Assembly: GCA_007134085.1 (NCBI GenBank)
Contig: SLLL01000123.1
Coordinates: 1 to 32,715 of the forward strand
Length of the DNA stretch: 32,715 nt
Reading direction: 5' to 3'
Source of the DNA: Balneolaceae bacterium
GTDB lineage: Bacteria > Bacteroidota > Rhodothermia > Balneolales > Balneolaceae
Shown: in pieces, positions 25,101-32,139 of the stretch
Numbering within the stretch: position 1 is the first letter of the stretch
Layout: the number at the start of each line of letters is the position of its first letter
Notes under the pieces: generated by a model
What the model saw: only the letters and a program-made list of their open reading frames with translations
Told to the model about the DNA's origin: nothing
Database searches by the model: none
Position numbers and translations under genes: made by a program

Positions 25101-25548
25101 GCTGAACGTCGTAGGGAATCATATCCCAGATGATCTCATTTCCGGCAACTTTCCACTTTTTGCCAACAAACCGGCGGCAGGTATCTTTCAGTACAGCGTA
25201 GGCTTCAGGCAGAATCTCATCAAGTGTATCTTCAAGAATATCCAGCCACTCCTGTTCGAGCTCGCTGAGTAGCTCAGAAAATTCCCTTCTCTCATCAAGT
25301 GTTATCGACTCATCGTTGGAGTCCATCTTCTCTTTAATCTCTGCGATTTGATCGCTCACTTCCTGTGTTCTGTCCTTAATAAGCTGCTTAAACTCAACAG
25401 TTTTTTGTTTAAGCTCGTCATCGGATAGGGCTTTAATTTCGTCTTCGAAGCTCTTTATTTCGTCAACAATAGGCCATAATTTTTTTAAATCTCTTGAACT
25501 TTTGGTGCCAAAAATTTTGGTAAGGAAACTGGATATCTGTTCTAACAT
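22162..25548 (-). CDS. secA: protein translocase ATPase SecA
   Basis: A 1128-residue preprotein translocase motor that drives export through SecYEG with ATP. Walker A is MKTGEGKT (164-171) and Walker B DEVD (272-275), followed by ILIDEARTPLIISG. The second nucleotide-binding domain shows VATNMAGRGTDI and GRAGRQGDPG. Between ISGP (288-291) and VDEHTGR (521-527) the preprotein cross-linking region is about 230 residues, roughly twice the E. coli spacing, with charged coiled-coil-like sequence; this is a known trait of Bacteroidota-type SecA. The C-terminus lacks the usual zinc-binding CxCxSGxxxxxCH tail: after PGRND it continues with a basic segment ending in DGWILVEK. Divergent from rpmH. Confidence 0.98.
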   Translation of the reverse strand: MLEQISSFLTKIFGTKSSRDLKKLWPIVDEIKSFEDEIKALSDDELKQKTVEFKQLIKDRTQEVSDQIAEIKEKMDSNDESITLDERREFSELLSELEQEWLDILEDTLDEILPEAYAVLKDTCRRFVGKKWKVAGNEIIWDMIPYDVQLVGAVAMHKSSISEMKTGEGKTLSAIFPSYLNALAGRGVHVITVNTYLAQRDAEWNEPIFNFHGLHVDCIDRYSPNTEARRKAYRADITYGTNNEFGFDYLRDNMVVEEEQLVQRDHHFAIIDEVDSILIDEARTPLIISGPVPQSTGQQKYQEMKPRVEALVKAQKALVASLVSEAEKEYEAENFEAAGLALFRAERGFPKNKKFRKMMQEASYQRLVQQTESLYLADNAKNMPFVDEYLYYAVNLKQKSIEMTDKGRDFITTDKEGDEFFVIPDLGLETSIIEEETDTLRKEKIDEIEANSEFSDDYKSKKIEEIKEEVKQEREKRFNELHRLFAERGDRIHTINQLLKSYTLFEREEEYIVQDGKVQIVDEHTGRVLSGRRYSDGLHQAIEAKENVKIEAATQTYATITLQNYFRMYHKLAGMTGTAATEEGEFNEIYSLDVTVIPTNRPIIRDDKEDLIFRTSREKYKATIDKIREYHEKGQPVLVGTTSVDVSESISRMLKRAKIPHNVLNAKQHAHESEIVAQAGRPGAVTVATNMAGRGTDIKLTDEVKANGGLAILGTARHESRRIDLQLRGRAGRQGDPGETQFFVSLEDDLMTLFGGTDRIANIMDKLNFDEGEVIQHPWVTKSLERAQKKVEQNNFSIRKRQLEFDDVLNNQRKVIYSRRKHALKGDQLQSDIFDMIENLIENVVYEHFPSGDFEKLRDEILRLLAVEIDIDRDKWAIWGEDGLTDHIIERSFEVYRKKEKLIAEPLYRIIQQIQASDAEKKPTKIQVIFSDGIRRMRIIVDVARAEKNQGREVARALERTAILATIDNKWMEHLRELDTVKEGIGLRSFGQKDPLLEYKREAFEMFKGLLDEINKETITLIWKAIPEMSGAPQQAQKTQGKYDMAKAQTQHADSTNMGFRGAPSGENGNQARPSAPGEKRQPVTVEDEPGRNDFVKVQNLSTNQTKKVKWKYAKKMVDEDGWILVEK

Positions 25549-25599
25549 GAATAAAAAATCGTTTTTTGATTAGTGCAGTAAAATACGGCTAAAAAGTGC

Positions 25600-25622
25600 G
25601 CTGTTCAACAGATATGAACAGC
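25600..25622. promoter_or_regulatory. dyad in the secA/rpmH divergent spacer
   Basis: GCTGTTCA (25600-25607) and TGAACAGC (25615-25622) form a perfect 8-bp inverted repeat around ACAGATA, about 52 bases upstream of the secA ATG. It could be an operator or a hairpin in the secA leader. No SecM-like leader ORF is seen. Confidence 0.45.
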
Positions 25623-25740
25623 TGCCGCAGTTGCTTAATAATGTTGTTGCAAATAGAGTGCCACGCTTATCATTTGAAAAATTAACGCAATATTGGCAGA
25701 AAGATTGATTTGGCAGGCACTATTTTTAATAAATTAACCA

Positions 25741-25771
25741 TTCGGTTTTATGCTTTTTCTTCTTATTTTTG
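25741..25771 (+). promoter_or_regulatory. candidate Bacteroidota-type promoter for rpmH-rnpA-yidC
   Basis: TTCG (25741-25744, one mismatch to TTTG) and TATTTTTG (25764-25771, exact match to TAnnTTTG) are separated by exactly 19 bases. The expected transcript start near 25777 leaves a leader of about 40 bases to the rpmH ATG. Confidence 0.55.
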
Positions 25772-25818
25772 GGGTCTATCTAAAAACAGGTAAACGAATT
25801 TATTTAATTTAACAGATC

Positions 25819-25974
25819 ATGAAACGTACATTTCAGCCAAGCAGACGTAAGAGAGTAAACAAGCACGGCTTCAGAAAACGAATGAGTACCAAAGACGGCC
25901 AGGAAGTAATTAAACGCCGCAGAAGAAAAGGAAGGCACAAGCTTACTGTGAGCGATGAGAGAGGAGGTAAGTAG
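25819..25974 (+). CDS. rpmH: 50S ribosomal protein L34
   Basis: A 51-residue, strongly basic protein: [22 protein letters not shown] is split here only by length limits, and its first half ([10 protein letters not shown], then HGFRKRMST) and the [12 protein letters not shown] core are diagnostic of bacterial L34. The short acidic-to-glycine tail (SDERGGK) is slightly extended. It is read from ATG 25819 and overlaps the following rnpA start by 20 bases. L34 is part of the large ribosomal subunit; the rpmH-rnpA pairing is near-universal. Confidence 0.97.
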   Translation: MKRTFQPSRRKRVNKHGFRKRMSTKDGQEVIKRRRRKGRHKLTVSDERGGK

Positions 25975-26419
25975 GCCTGGCTTACATACCACCAATCAAT
26001 CTCTTCCCCGATCAAAAATATTGCGTGGAAGGCGTAACTTTGAGCGCCTCTTTGAAAAATCTACCGTGCTGAACACCGACTCCCTCCAATTTCGATACCG
26101 CATCTATCAGGACCCTGCAGAAGGTTGTCTCGTTGGTTTTATAGCTCCTAAAAAGAGAATAAAAAAAGCAGTAAAACGAAATAAAATTAAGCGGTTCATG
26201 AGGGAATCCTACAGGTTGAACCAGCACATTCTTCAGGACTTGTTCTCTCAATATGATGTTGGCTTTCACGGAGCTTTTTTAGCCGGAAGCGATCAGCTCA
26301 CCTTCGAAAGCACATCAAGCCAGGTGATTGAACTTCTTCAAAAAACGAGAGAGAGGCTGATGAGGTATTCATCAGAAACGAAATCCGGCGGCAAGCCATC
26401 TGACAATCAAAAAGTTTAA
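25955..26419 (+). CDS. rnpA: ribonuclease P protein component
   Basis: A 154-residue basic protein that assists the catalytic RNA of RNase P in trimming tRNA 5' ends. The RNR motif is seen as [16 protein letters not shown] (72-87), with [17 protein letters not shown] (17-33) as the conserved N-terminal block. ATG 25955 lies inside rpmH. A strong GAGGAGGT (25961-25968) follows that ATG, but no ATG, GTG or TTG in frame lies at a useful distance after it, and the next candidate, a TTG at residue 23, would remove conserved residues. Translation is therefore probably coupled to rpmH. The C-terminal ~20 residues are an unremarkable polar tail. Confidence 0.93.
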   Translation: MREEVSRPGLHTTNQSLPRSKILRGRRNFERLFEKSTVLNTDSLQFRYRIYQDPAEGCLVGFIAPKKRIKKAVKRNKIKRFMRESYRLNQHILQDLFSQYDVGFHGAFLAGSDQLTFESTSSQVIELLQKTRERLMRYSSETKSGGKPSDNQKV

Positions 26420-26432
26420 CTGAGATAGAATT

Positions 26433-28283
26433 TTGGACAGAAATACAGTTACAGGACTCCTACTCATTTTTGTTATCACCATTGCCTGGGCCTGGTCTAC
26501 CATGCCGAGCCAGGAGGAGTTAGAGCGGCGGGAAGCTGAACGAATTGCCGCGCAGGACAGCATCGCTGCATTGCAGGCGGAGCAACAAGCGGCTATGGAA
26601 GATCCTGATACTTTGGGGACAGAGCCGTCGCAACAAATCCGTGAAATTGGTGAAGAGCCGGAATCTGAGCAGCAAACAGTTCGCTCATTAGGCACCTTTG
26701 CAGAGGCTTCTTTTAGCGATACGCTTACCACAATAGTAAGAACGCCTCTCTATGAAATGGAGCTCTCGAATGTGGGAGCCGGCCCTGTTAAGTACACCCT
26801 TCTCGAACATAAAACGTGGGATCAGTTCAATGTGCAGATGATTGCAGACACTCTCCGATCTGCATATTCATTAGGGTTTCTGTCGCATCAAAACTATAAC
26901 ATTGAAACAAACGAACTGGTTTTTGAGCCTCTTCATGAAACGGGTGTTTTTGAACTGGCTGAAGATGAAACACTAAGCATAGCCTACAGGCTCGCTTTGG
27001 ATGATGATTCAGAAATCCGTTTTGTTTACACGTTTACCGGAGGCCAGTATGCTTACTCTATTGATGTAGAACTGGCAAATATGGAGCCGTACATCAGCGG
27101 TACCAATGTTGATTTTGGCTGGACAGCAGCACTCAATTTAACAGAAAGAGATTTTGTGCAGGATGCCCAGAATGCTTCTGCAAATGTGTTTTTGGGCGGC
27201 AGCATGGAGAAGCTCCAGATTGGAGAGCAGGGTGCCAGCGAACAACGGTTTAACGGTACGATTGATTGGGTAATGACTAAAACCCGGTTTTTTGGGCAGT
27301 ACATTCAGCCGGTAACACATTCTAATGCCGCTATTTTATCAGGTGAAGTTGATGGTGACCCATCCCAGCCCGGAACCATACACCGGTATCAGGTAGCAGT
27401 ACAATCCAGTTTTGCGCAAAACCCAACTCTTACTTATGAGTTGTATGCCGGCCCCCTCAGATACTACGACCTGCGCGATTTCCATCCCAACGCTTATGAT
27501 GTTATTGAGATTGGCTACGCACTGATCCGATGGTTTGCCGACCCGCTGGTTCGGTTTCTTGTGATTCCATTTTTTGCGTTCGGCAGTATGTTTATCGATA
27601 ATTATGGGGTGTTGATTATTCTGTTTGGTGTCATCATCAAGCTGATTCTGTTCCCGCTTACACAGAAGAGTTTCAAGAGTATGGCTGCCATGAAAGAGCT
27701 GCAGCCGCAGATGAAAGAAATACAGGAAAAGTATAAAGATGATCCGCAGAAGCAGCAGAAAGAGACCATTGCACTGTATAAACGGGCAAAAGTAAACCCA
27801 TTGGGCGGATGTTTGCCGATGCTGCTTCAGTTCCCGATTCTTATTACCCTCTTTTTCTTCTTCCAGAACTCGATGTTGATTCGTCAGCAGTCGTTTCTCT
27901 GGGCGAGTGACTTATCGGCACCTGATTATGTGTTCAACCTACCGTTCGCAATACCGTTTTTAGGCGATCAGATCGCGGGCTTTGTACTGCTGATGTCTGC
28001 CGCAATGTTCCTTCAGACAAAAATTTCAGGTGGAATGAGTGGCGGTGCCGCACCGAGCGGCGGCCCAAACATGAAGGTGTTTACCTACATTATTCCGTTC
28101 ATTCTTCTGTTTGTGTTCAATAACTTTGCATCCGGATTGAGCTTGTATTATCTGGTTTATAATGTTCTCTCTATTGCTCAGCAGGCAATTATCAACAAGC
28201 AGATGAGCAACAAAAAACCGGAACTGGCACCTGTTGAAGAGAAAGGAAAAAGAAAATCATCAAGAAAGGGTAAAAAGAAGTAG
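26433..28283 (+). CDS. yidC: membrane protein insertase YidC
   Basis: A 616-residue insertase that places proteins into the inner membrane, alone or with SecYEG. The N-terminal anchor (NTVTGLLLIFVITIAWAW, about 4-21) is followed by a large periplasmic domain of beta-sandwich type up to about 350. The conserved catalytic core then has about five transmembrane segments, with FPLTQKSFKSMAAMKELQP, NPLGGCLPMLLQFP and the VFNNFASGLSLYYLVYN segment. The tail is strongly basic (KGKRKSSRKGKKK). Start is a TTG at 26433, giving MDRNTVTG, the usual Bacteroidota N-terminus; no better start is seen. It follows rnpA by 13 bases; no yidD lies between. Confidence 0.97.
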   Translation: MDRNTVTGLLLIFVITIAWAWSTMPSQEELERREAERIAAQDSIAALQAEQQAAMEDPDTLGTEPSQQIREIGEEPESEQQTVRSLGTFAEASFSDTLTTIVRTPLYEMELSNVGAGPVKYTLLEHKTWDQFNVQMIADTLRSAYSLGFLSHQNYNIETNELVFEPLHETGVFELAEDETLSIAYRLALDDDSEIRFVYTFTGGQYAYSIDVELANMEPYISGTNVDFGWTAALNLTERDFVQDAQNASANVFLGGSMEKLQIGEQGASEQRFNGTIDWVMTKTRFFGQYIQPVTHSNAAILSGEVDGDPSQPGTIHRYQVAVQSSFAQNPTLTYELYAGPLRYYDLRDFHPNAYDVIEIGYALIRWFADPLVRFLVIPFFAFGSMFIDNYGVLIILFGVIIKLILFPLTQKSFKSMAAMKELQPQMKEIQEKYKDDPQKQQKETIALYKRAKVNPLGGCLPMLLQFPILITLFFFFQNSMLIRQQSFLWASDLSAPDYVFNLPFAIPFLGDQIAGFVLLMSAAMFLQTKISGGMSGGAAPSGGPNMKVFTYIIPFILLFVFNNFASGLSLYYLVYNVLSIAQQAIINKQMSNKKPELAPVEEKGKRKSSRKGKKK

Positions 28284-28323
28284 CAGATAATGCAGAGGTT
28301 AAGTTTAAGGTTGAAATGAAATC

Positions 28324-28354
28324 TTTTCTGAGCCTCTGAACTTTGCTACTTTTC
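28324..28354 (+). promoter_or_regulatory. candidate promoter for the HsdR-N-like gene
   Basis: TTTT (28324-28327) and TACTTTTC (28347-28354) are 19 bases apart, each one mismatch from the Bacteroidota -33/-7 consensus. The predicted start would fall within a few bases of ATG 28362, suggesting a very short leader. Low certainty. Confidence 0.27.
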
Positions 28355-28361
28355 CTGCCTG

Positions 28362-29276
28362 ATGAAGAGCCCTGCCCAAAATCATTTCCCCCAGGTAATT
28401 ATTGAAAACGGCCACAAATGGCTCTATAATCCTGTTTTGAAAAAGCGGTTCAGAGACAGGCCCGAAGAGAGAGTCCGCCTTGGCTGGCTGGAATACCTTC
28501 TTCATCAAACCGGCGTAAAAAAATCGCGGATAGGGTTTGAAAACCCTGTGAAACTTCCTCAGGCTAAAAACGATCTTAGGGCAGACATAATCATATACAA
28601 TGAGGCGATGAAGCCATCCATTCTTGTAGAGTGCAAAGCTGAAAATGTTCGGCTGAATGCATCCGCTGCTGAACAAGCCGCACGATACAACCAGGCACTT
28701 GGTGCTGATTTTCTGGTGCTCACAAATGGTGTTGAAGATTTATGGTTTCAGTGCGGGGAAGGAGGCACTAATCCGGTTTCAAGCCAATTCGATTATGATG
28801 AAAATTTTAAAGCGGATAAAAAAACGGATTACTGGAAGAAACGCGGGTTTTTAAAATCAACCGAAAATCCAATACTATCAGAATTTACAACGGATCTGCT
28901 GAACAATTTTTGGAAAAATAAGATTGTTGGAAGCAGGCGATATCTGGCTTTTCAGGGAAGCATAGATGGCCTGCCAATGAGCCACTACTACAAAATTGCT
29001 GAGATCAATGAACAAACCAAACTGGCAATTACCGTTGCCGGCAGCCGGAGTTCGGGGCAATATCTTATTGCAATTCGAAATGAAGATGGCGTTGCTACAG
29101 GTATGATTAGTGTTGATCTTGAGATGATTTTATCAAAAGAAAACCCTGCTGTTACCGTGTACATCGAAGGCGACACAGTGGAGAGAGGTGCAGATATGGA
29201 GAGCCTGTTTTTAGATAAAAGCAAAAAAGGGTATCTCAAAAAACTGCCTGAATCGCTCCTGAACTTTTTTGATTAA
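28362..29276 (+). CDS. solitary PD-(D/E)XK protein with type I restriction R-subunit N-terminal domain
   Basis: A 304-residue protein. Residues about 10-150 match the HsdR N-terminal (HSDR_N_2-like) nuclease fold: EERVR (36-40), then RADIIIY with D75, and VECKAE with E90 and K92, the PD-(D/E)XK triad. ARYNQALGADFLVLTNG is also typical. The rest (about 150-304) has no helicase motor and I do not recognise it. No methylase or specificity subunit is nearby, so this is not a restriction system as seen here; such stand-alone proteins are common in Bacteroidota and of unknown function. Isolated between yidC and an aminopeptidase gene. Confidence 0.82.
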   Translation: MKSPAQNHFPQVIIENGHKWLYNPVLKKRFRDRPEERVRLGWLEYLLHQTGVKKSRIGFENPVKLPQAKNDLRADIIIYNEAMKPSILVECKAENVRLNASAAEQAARYNQALGADFLVLTNGVEDLWFQCGEGGTNPVSSQFDYDENFKADKKTDYWKKRGFLKSTENPILSEFTTDLLNNFWKNKIVGSRRYLAFQGSIDGLPMSHYYKIAEINEQTKLAITVAGSRSSGQYLIAIRNEDGVATGMISVDLEMILSKENPAVTVYIEGDTVERGADMESLFLDKSKKGYLKKLPESLLNFFD

Positions 29277-29370
29277 CCAAATCAACTGCTACATTTCAGG
29301 AAAGAATTAAACCTGCAGAAGTTGCCGAAAACCGCACTGCATCAACGAAATATCTAAACAGGCGCATATT

Positions 29371-30717
29371 ATGTCATCAGCAAAAATTCATCGCGAAAAA
29401 CTACTATCACTCTTTGAAGAGAATCAGGAAGGGCTAATTTATCTGAGGGGTGCCGAAATAATGTACCGATACGGAACCGATTACGAATTTCCGTTTCGGC
29501 AGGAGAGCAATTTCTGGTATCTCACCGGTGTGAATGAACCGGATTATCATGCTGTGATGGATATAAAATCGGGCGAATTTCACTTGTTTAGCCCGAAAAG
29601 AGATGCTCAGTTTGCTGTTTGGCATGGCCGCATCAAAGAAAGTGCAGAAATTGAAGAGCTTTACCAGCCCGATTATCTGCATTTAGACAACGAACTGCTT
29701 ACTGTACTGAACAATAGAAAGCCCAAAATTATTTACTGTCTCGACGAAGAGCAGGCAGAGTTCATTGAAGATCTGAACCGCGAATTCAGTGTTGATACGG
29801 AAACCCTTGCAGACGCAATTACCTACTGCAGAAGCATAAAAACCGAGTATGAATTAAACTGCATGCGCGAAGCAGCAAGGGTAAATAACATCGCCCATAT
29901 TGAAGTGATGAAGGCACTGAAGCCGGGAATGAATGAGTACGAAACCAAAGCTCTGTTCGATTATCATCAGAAAAAACACGGCTTGTTGCAGCCTGCTTAT
30001 TCGGGCATTCATGCCGGTGGTGTAAACAGCGCTATTTTACACTACACCGAGAATAATCAACCTGTTAATGATGGTGATCTCTATCTGATTGATGCCGGTT
30101 ATGAGTACAATGGATATGCATCGGACGTGACCCGAACATTCCCTGCAAATGGGCGATTTACCGGCGATCAGGCCGCGATTTATCAGGTTTGTCTTGATGC
30201 ACTGAACAAAACCATTGATGCAGTTGCACCGGGCGTGAAAATGGAGGAGCTGCACCTTGCCGCTTGCAGAATTATTCTGCATGGCCTTAAAGATATCGGT
30301 ATCGTAAAAGGAGATATCGAAAGTATGATGGAGGAGAATATTTTTGCCCTGTTCTTTCCACACGGCCTTGGCCATTTTCTGGGCCTCGATACGCACGATG
30401 TTGGTGGTTATCCCAAAGGCGTTGACAGAATTGACAGGCCGGGAATCCGTTTTCTTCGGGTTAGGAGAGAGCTGATGCCGGGTATGGTAATTACCATTGA
30501 GCCCGGAATATATTTTATCCCCGCTCTGCTGAAGCCGGCACTTGAAAATGCAACACAGGCACGCTTTTTGAACCGCGAAAAAATTGAATCACTCTACAAT
30601 TTTGGCGGTATTCGGATTGAGGATAATCTTGTTATCACAGAAGATGGTTATGAAAATCTTACCGATGTACCGAAAGAGATCAAAGATATTGAAGAGATAA
30701 TGAGCAGTAATAGCTGA
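29371..30717 (+). CDS. aminopeptidase P (Xaa-Pro aminopeptidase)
   Basis: A 448-residue M24 metallopeptidase that removes an N-terminal residue ahead of proline. Residues 1-155 are the aminopeptidase P N-terminal domain (RGAEIMYRYGTDYEFPFRQ, FWYLTG). The pita-bread catalytic domain carries all five metal ligands: D241 (LIDAGYEY), D252 (SDVTRTF), H335 (HGLGH), E377 (TIEPGIYF) and E417 (RIEDN). Length is standard. ATG 29371 has no strong ribosome-binding site. It is followed by a small membrane protein gene after 23 bases, so the two may share a transcript; cytoplasmic peptide turnover is the likely role. Confidence 0.95.
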   Translation: MSSAKIHREKLLSLFEENQEGLIYLRGAEIMYRYGTDYEFPFRQESNFWYLTGVNEPDYHAVMDIKSGEFHLFSPKRDAQFAVWHGRIKESAEIEELYQPDYLHLDNELLTVLNNRKPKIIYCLDEEQAEFIEDLNREFSVDTETLADAITYCRSIKTEYELNCMREAARVNNIAHIEVMKALKPGMNEYETKALFDYHQKKHGLLQPAYSGIHAGGVNSAILHYTENNQPVNDGDLYLIDAGYEYNGYASDVTRTFPANGRFTGDQAAIYQVCLDALNKTIDAVAPGVKMEELHLAACRIILHGLKDIGIVKGDIESMMEENIFALFFPHGLGHFLGLDTHDVGGYPKGVDRIDRPGIRFLRVRRELMPGMVITIEPGIYFIPALLKPALENATQARFLNREKIESLYNFGGIRIEDNLVITEDGYENLTDVPKEIKDIEEIMSSNS

Positions 30718-30740
30718 GTGCAAACTATAGATGAGGTGAA

Positions 30741-31202
30741 ATGGCAACCTACTTTCAAATAAATATCAATTATCGGTCAAGGCAGCGTCAGTTGCTGAAT
30801 GCGGTTCTGGCAATCAGCACAGGGGTACTCACCCTAAGCTACCCCGGGTTTCTCTATCTGATTGCCGGCGGATACTTAATGGCGCTCGGCCTTCTGATGA
30901 TCTATTTCCGGTTCCCGCCGGTTATCGCCGCGCTCCCAATTATTACCGGCATTCTGATTTTCACCTTCCCCAACCTCATCCCATACACCTTTGCCGCATT
31001 TTTAGGCTTCTTTGGGTTGATTCTCCTGATGGCTCTTCAGTTTTCCATAATGGGATTTTTGACACTGATTATTGCCGTTTTGATTGTAATGAATCCCGAC
31101 TCTGTTGCGCTTTTCATCGCTATTTTTCTACTGCTTTATGGTGTTTCCAATATCATTAAAATTGTTCAAAGCAGAAATAACAAACAGTATCTCTCCGGTT
31201 GA
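30741..31202 (+). CDS. DUF308/HdeD-like membrane protein
   Basis: A 153-residue very hydrophobic protein with about six short transmembrane helices (near 17-33, 36-56, 60-78, 81-98, 101-117 and 121-140) arranged as repeated helix pairs, the pattern of DUF308/HdeD proteins. A short polar N-terminus and a basic C-terminus (QSRNNKQY) frame it. GAGGTG lies a few bases ahead of the ATG at 30741. HdeD has been tied to acid resistance in E. coli, but that role should not be transferred. Family assignment is by helix pattern and is moderate. Confidence 0.65.
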   Translation: MATYFQININYRSRQRQLLNAVLAISTGVLTLSYPGFLYLIAGGYLMALGLLMIYFRFPPVIAALPIITGILIFTFPNLIPYTFAAFLGFFGLILLMALQFSIMGFLTLIIAVLIVMNPDSVALFIAIFLLLYGVSNIIKIVQSRNNKQYLSG

Positions 31203-31258
31203 ACTTATCTTACTTCACTGTTAAACTTTCAAATCACTATATTACAAGTTTAGATCTA

Positions 31259-31353
31259 AGAAGAAATGGTTTCTTCTCACTTTCTATATCGTTATCCTCA
31301 AAGGGATAACCCGTTATTGTTTTGATTGATTTTGCCTCGGAAAATAGTGAGGC
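31259..31353 (+). promoter_or_regulatory. three consecutive hairpins upstream of the VTC gene
   Basis: In 95 bases there are three inverted repeats: AGAAGAAA/TTTCTTCT (31259-31266 and 31270-31277), GTTATCC/GGATAAC (31291-31297 and 31304-31310) and GCCTC/GAGGC (31334-31338 and 31349-31353). A T-rich stretch follows the second. They could include a terminator of the preceding gene and a structured leader for the next; the role is not known. Confidence 0.4.
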
Positions 31354-31370
31354 TGTAAGTTGTACGCGTG

Positions 31371-32123
31371 ATGATAGATAAAATTCAGAGACAGAGGTTT
31401 GAACTCAAGTACAGAATCTCTGAGTCGAAAGCTTTACAGATTCGCCAGTTTGTTCAAACTTATCTTGAATGTGATTTGTATGGACAGACCCAACCGAACT
31501 TATCTTATCGGGTAAACAGTCTCTATCTTGACTCTCCCAACCTTAAAACTTATCGCGATACCATCAATGGCGACAGAAACCGCTTTAAACTAAGGTTGCG
31601 TTATTACGATGTAAACGAAGGGCCGGTCTATTTCGAAATCAAGCGCAGGCACAACAAAGTTATCCGAAAAGAGCGGGCGAGCGTGCAGCGGGAATTGGTT
31701 GATGATCTATTGAATGGCGGTGTGCCAACATACAATCATCTTGTGCACAAAACTCCCAGCCAACTCCATTCGCTATTCAATTTTATATACCTCCACAACA
31801 TGATTGGTGCTTCTCCAAAAGTACAGGTAACCTATTTAAGGGAAGCCTACGAGAGGCCGAATGACAATTCAGCACGGGTTACGTTCGATAGAAACGTTCA
31901 AACATGCTCCCGCTATAAAAAAAGCTATGGCCTGGATGTGCGCTACGATAATCCCGTAAGTGTGTTTGGAAATACTGTTATTTTAGAACTGAAATTTACC
32001 GACAGATTCCCCCACTGGATGCAGGAACTCATACAGGTTTTTCATCTCAGGCAGCAGTCTGCCGCAAAATATGTGGATGGAATCATCAGAATTAAAAACA
32101 AACGATTAACAACCAACTTATAA
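31371..32123 (+). CDS. VTC domain-containing protein (polyphosphate polymerase-like)
   Basis: A 250-residue protein with the VTC catalytic tunnel fold. Basic and acidic residues expected to line the tunnel are visible: FELKYRI (K13, R15), SLYLDS (50-55), FKLRLRYY (72-79), FEIKRR (88-93), R174 in TFDRNV, ELKF (206-209) and a QSAAKY end (229-234). VTC4 in yeast makes polyphosphate from ATP, and bacterial relatives are thought to act on nucleotides or phosphate polymers. ATG 31371 is chosen over the GTG one codon upstream. The next gene, a DUF4956 membrane protein, starts 16 bases later; this VTC-DUF4956 pair is a recurring arrangement. Confidence 0.88.
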   Translation: MIDKIQRQRFELKYRISESKALQIRQFVQTYLECDLYGQTQPNLSYRVNSLYLDSPNLKTYRDTINGDRNRFKLRLRYYDVNEGPVYFEIKRRHNKVIRKERASVQRELVDDLLNGGVPTYNHLVHKTPSQLHSLFNFIYLHNMIGASPKVQVTYLREAYERPNDNSARVTFDRNVQTCSRYKKSYGLDVRYDNPVSVFGNTVILELKFTDRFPHWMQELIQVFHLRQQSAAKYVDGIIRIKNKRLTTNL

Positions 32124-32139
32124 AGAGAAAGTACACCAC

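Noticed and set aside
24748-25272. 174-residue open frame on the + strand
   Set aside because: Antisense to secA, with no recognisable protein features.
25549-25818. Origin of replication next to rpmH
   Set aside because: I found no TTATCCACA-like DnaA boxes in the spacer and no dnaA gene in the window.
28362-29276. Type I restriction-modification or defence island
   Set aside because: Only the N-terminal nuclease-like domain is present; neighbours are housekeeping genes and no hsdM, hsdS or mobile element is seen.
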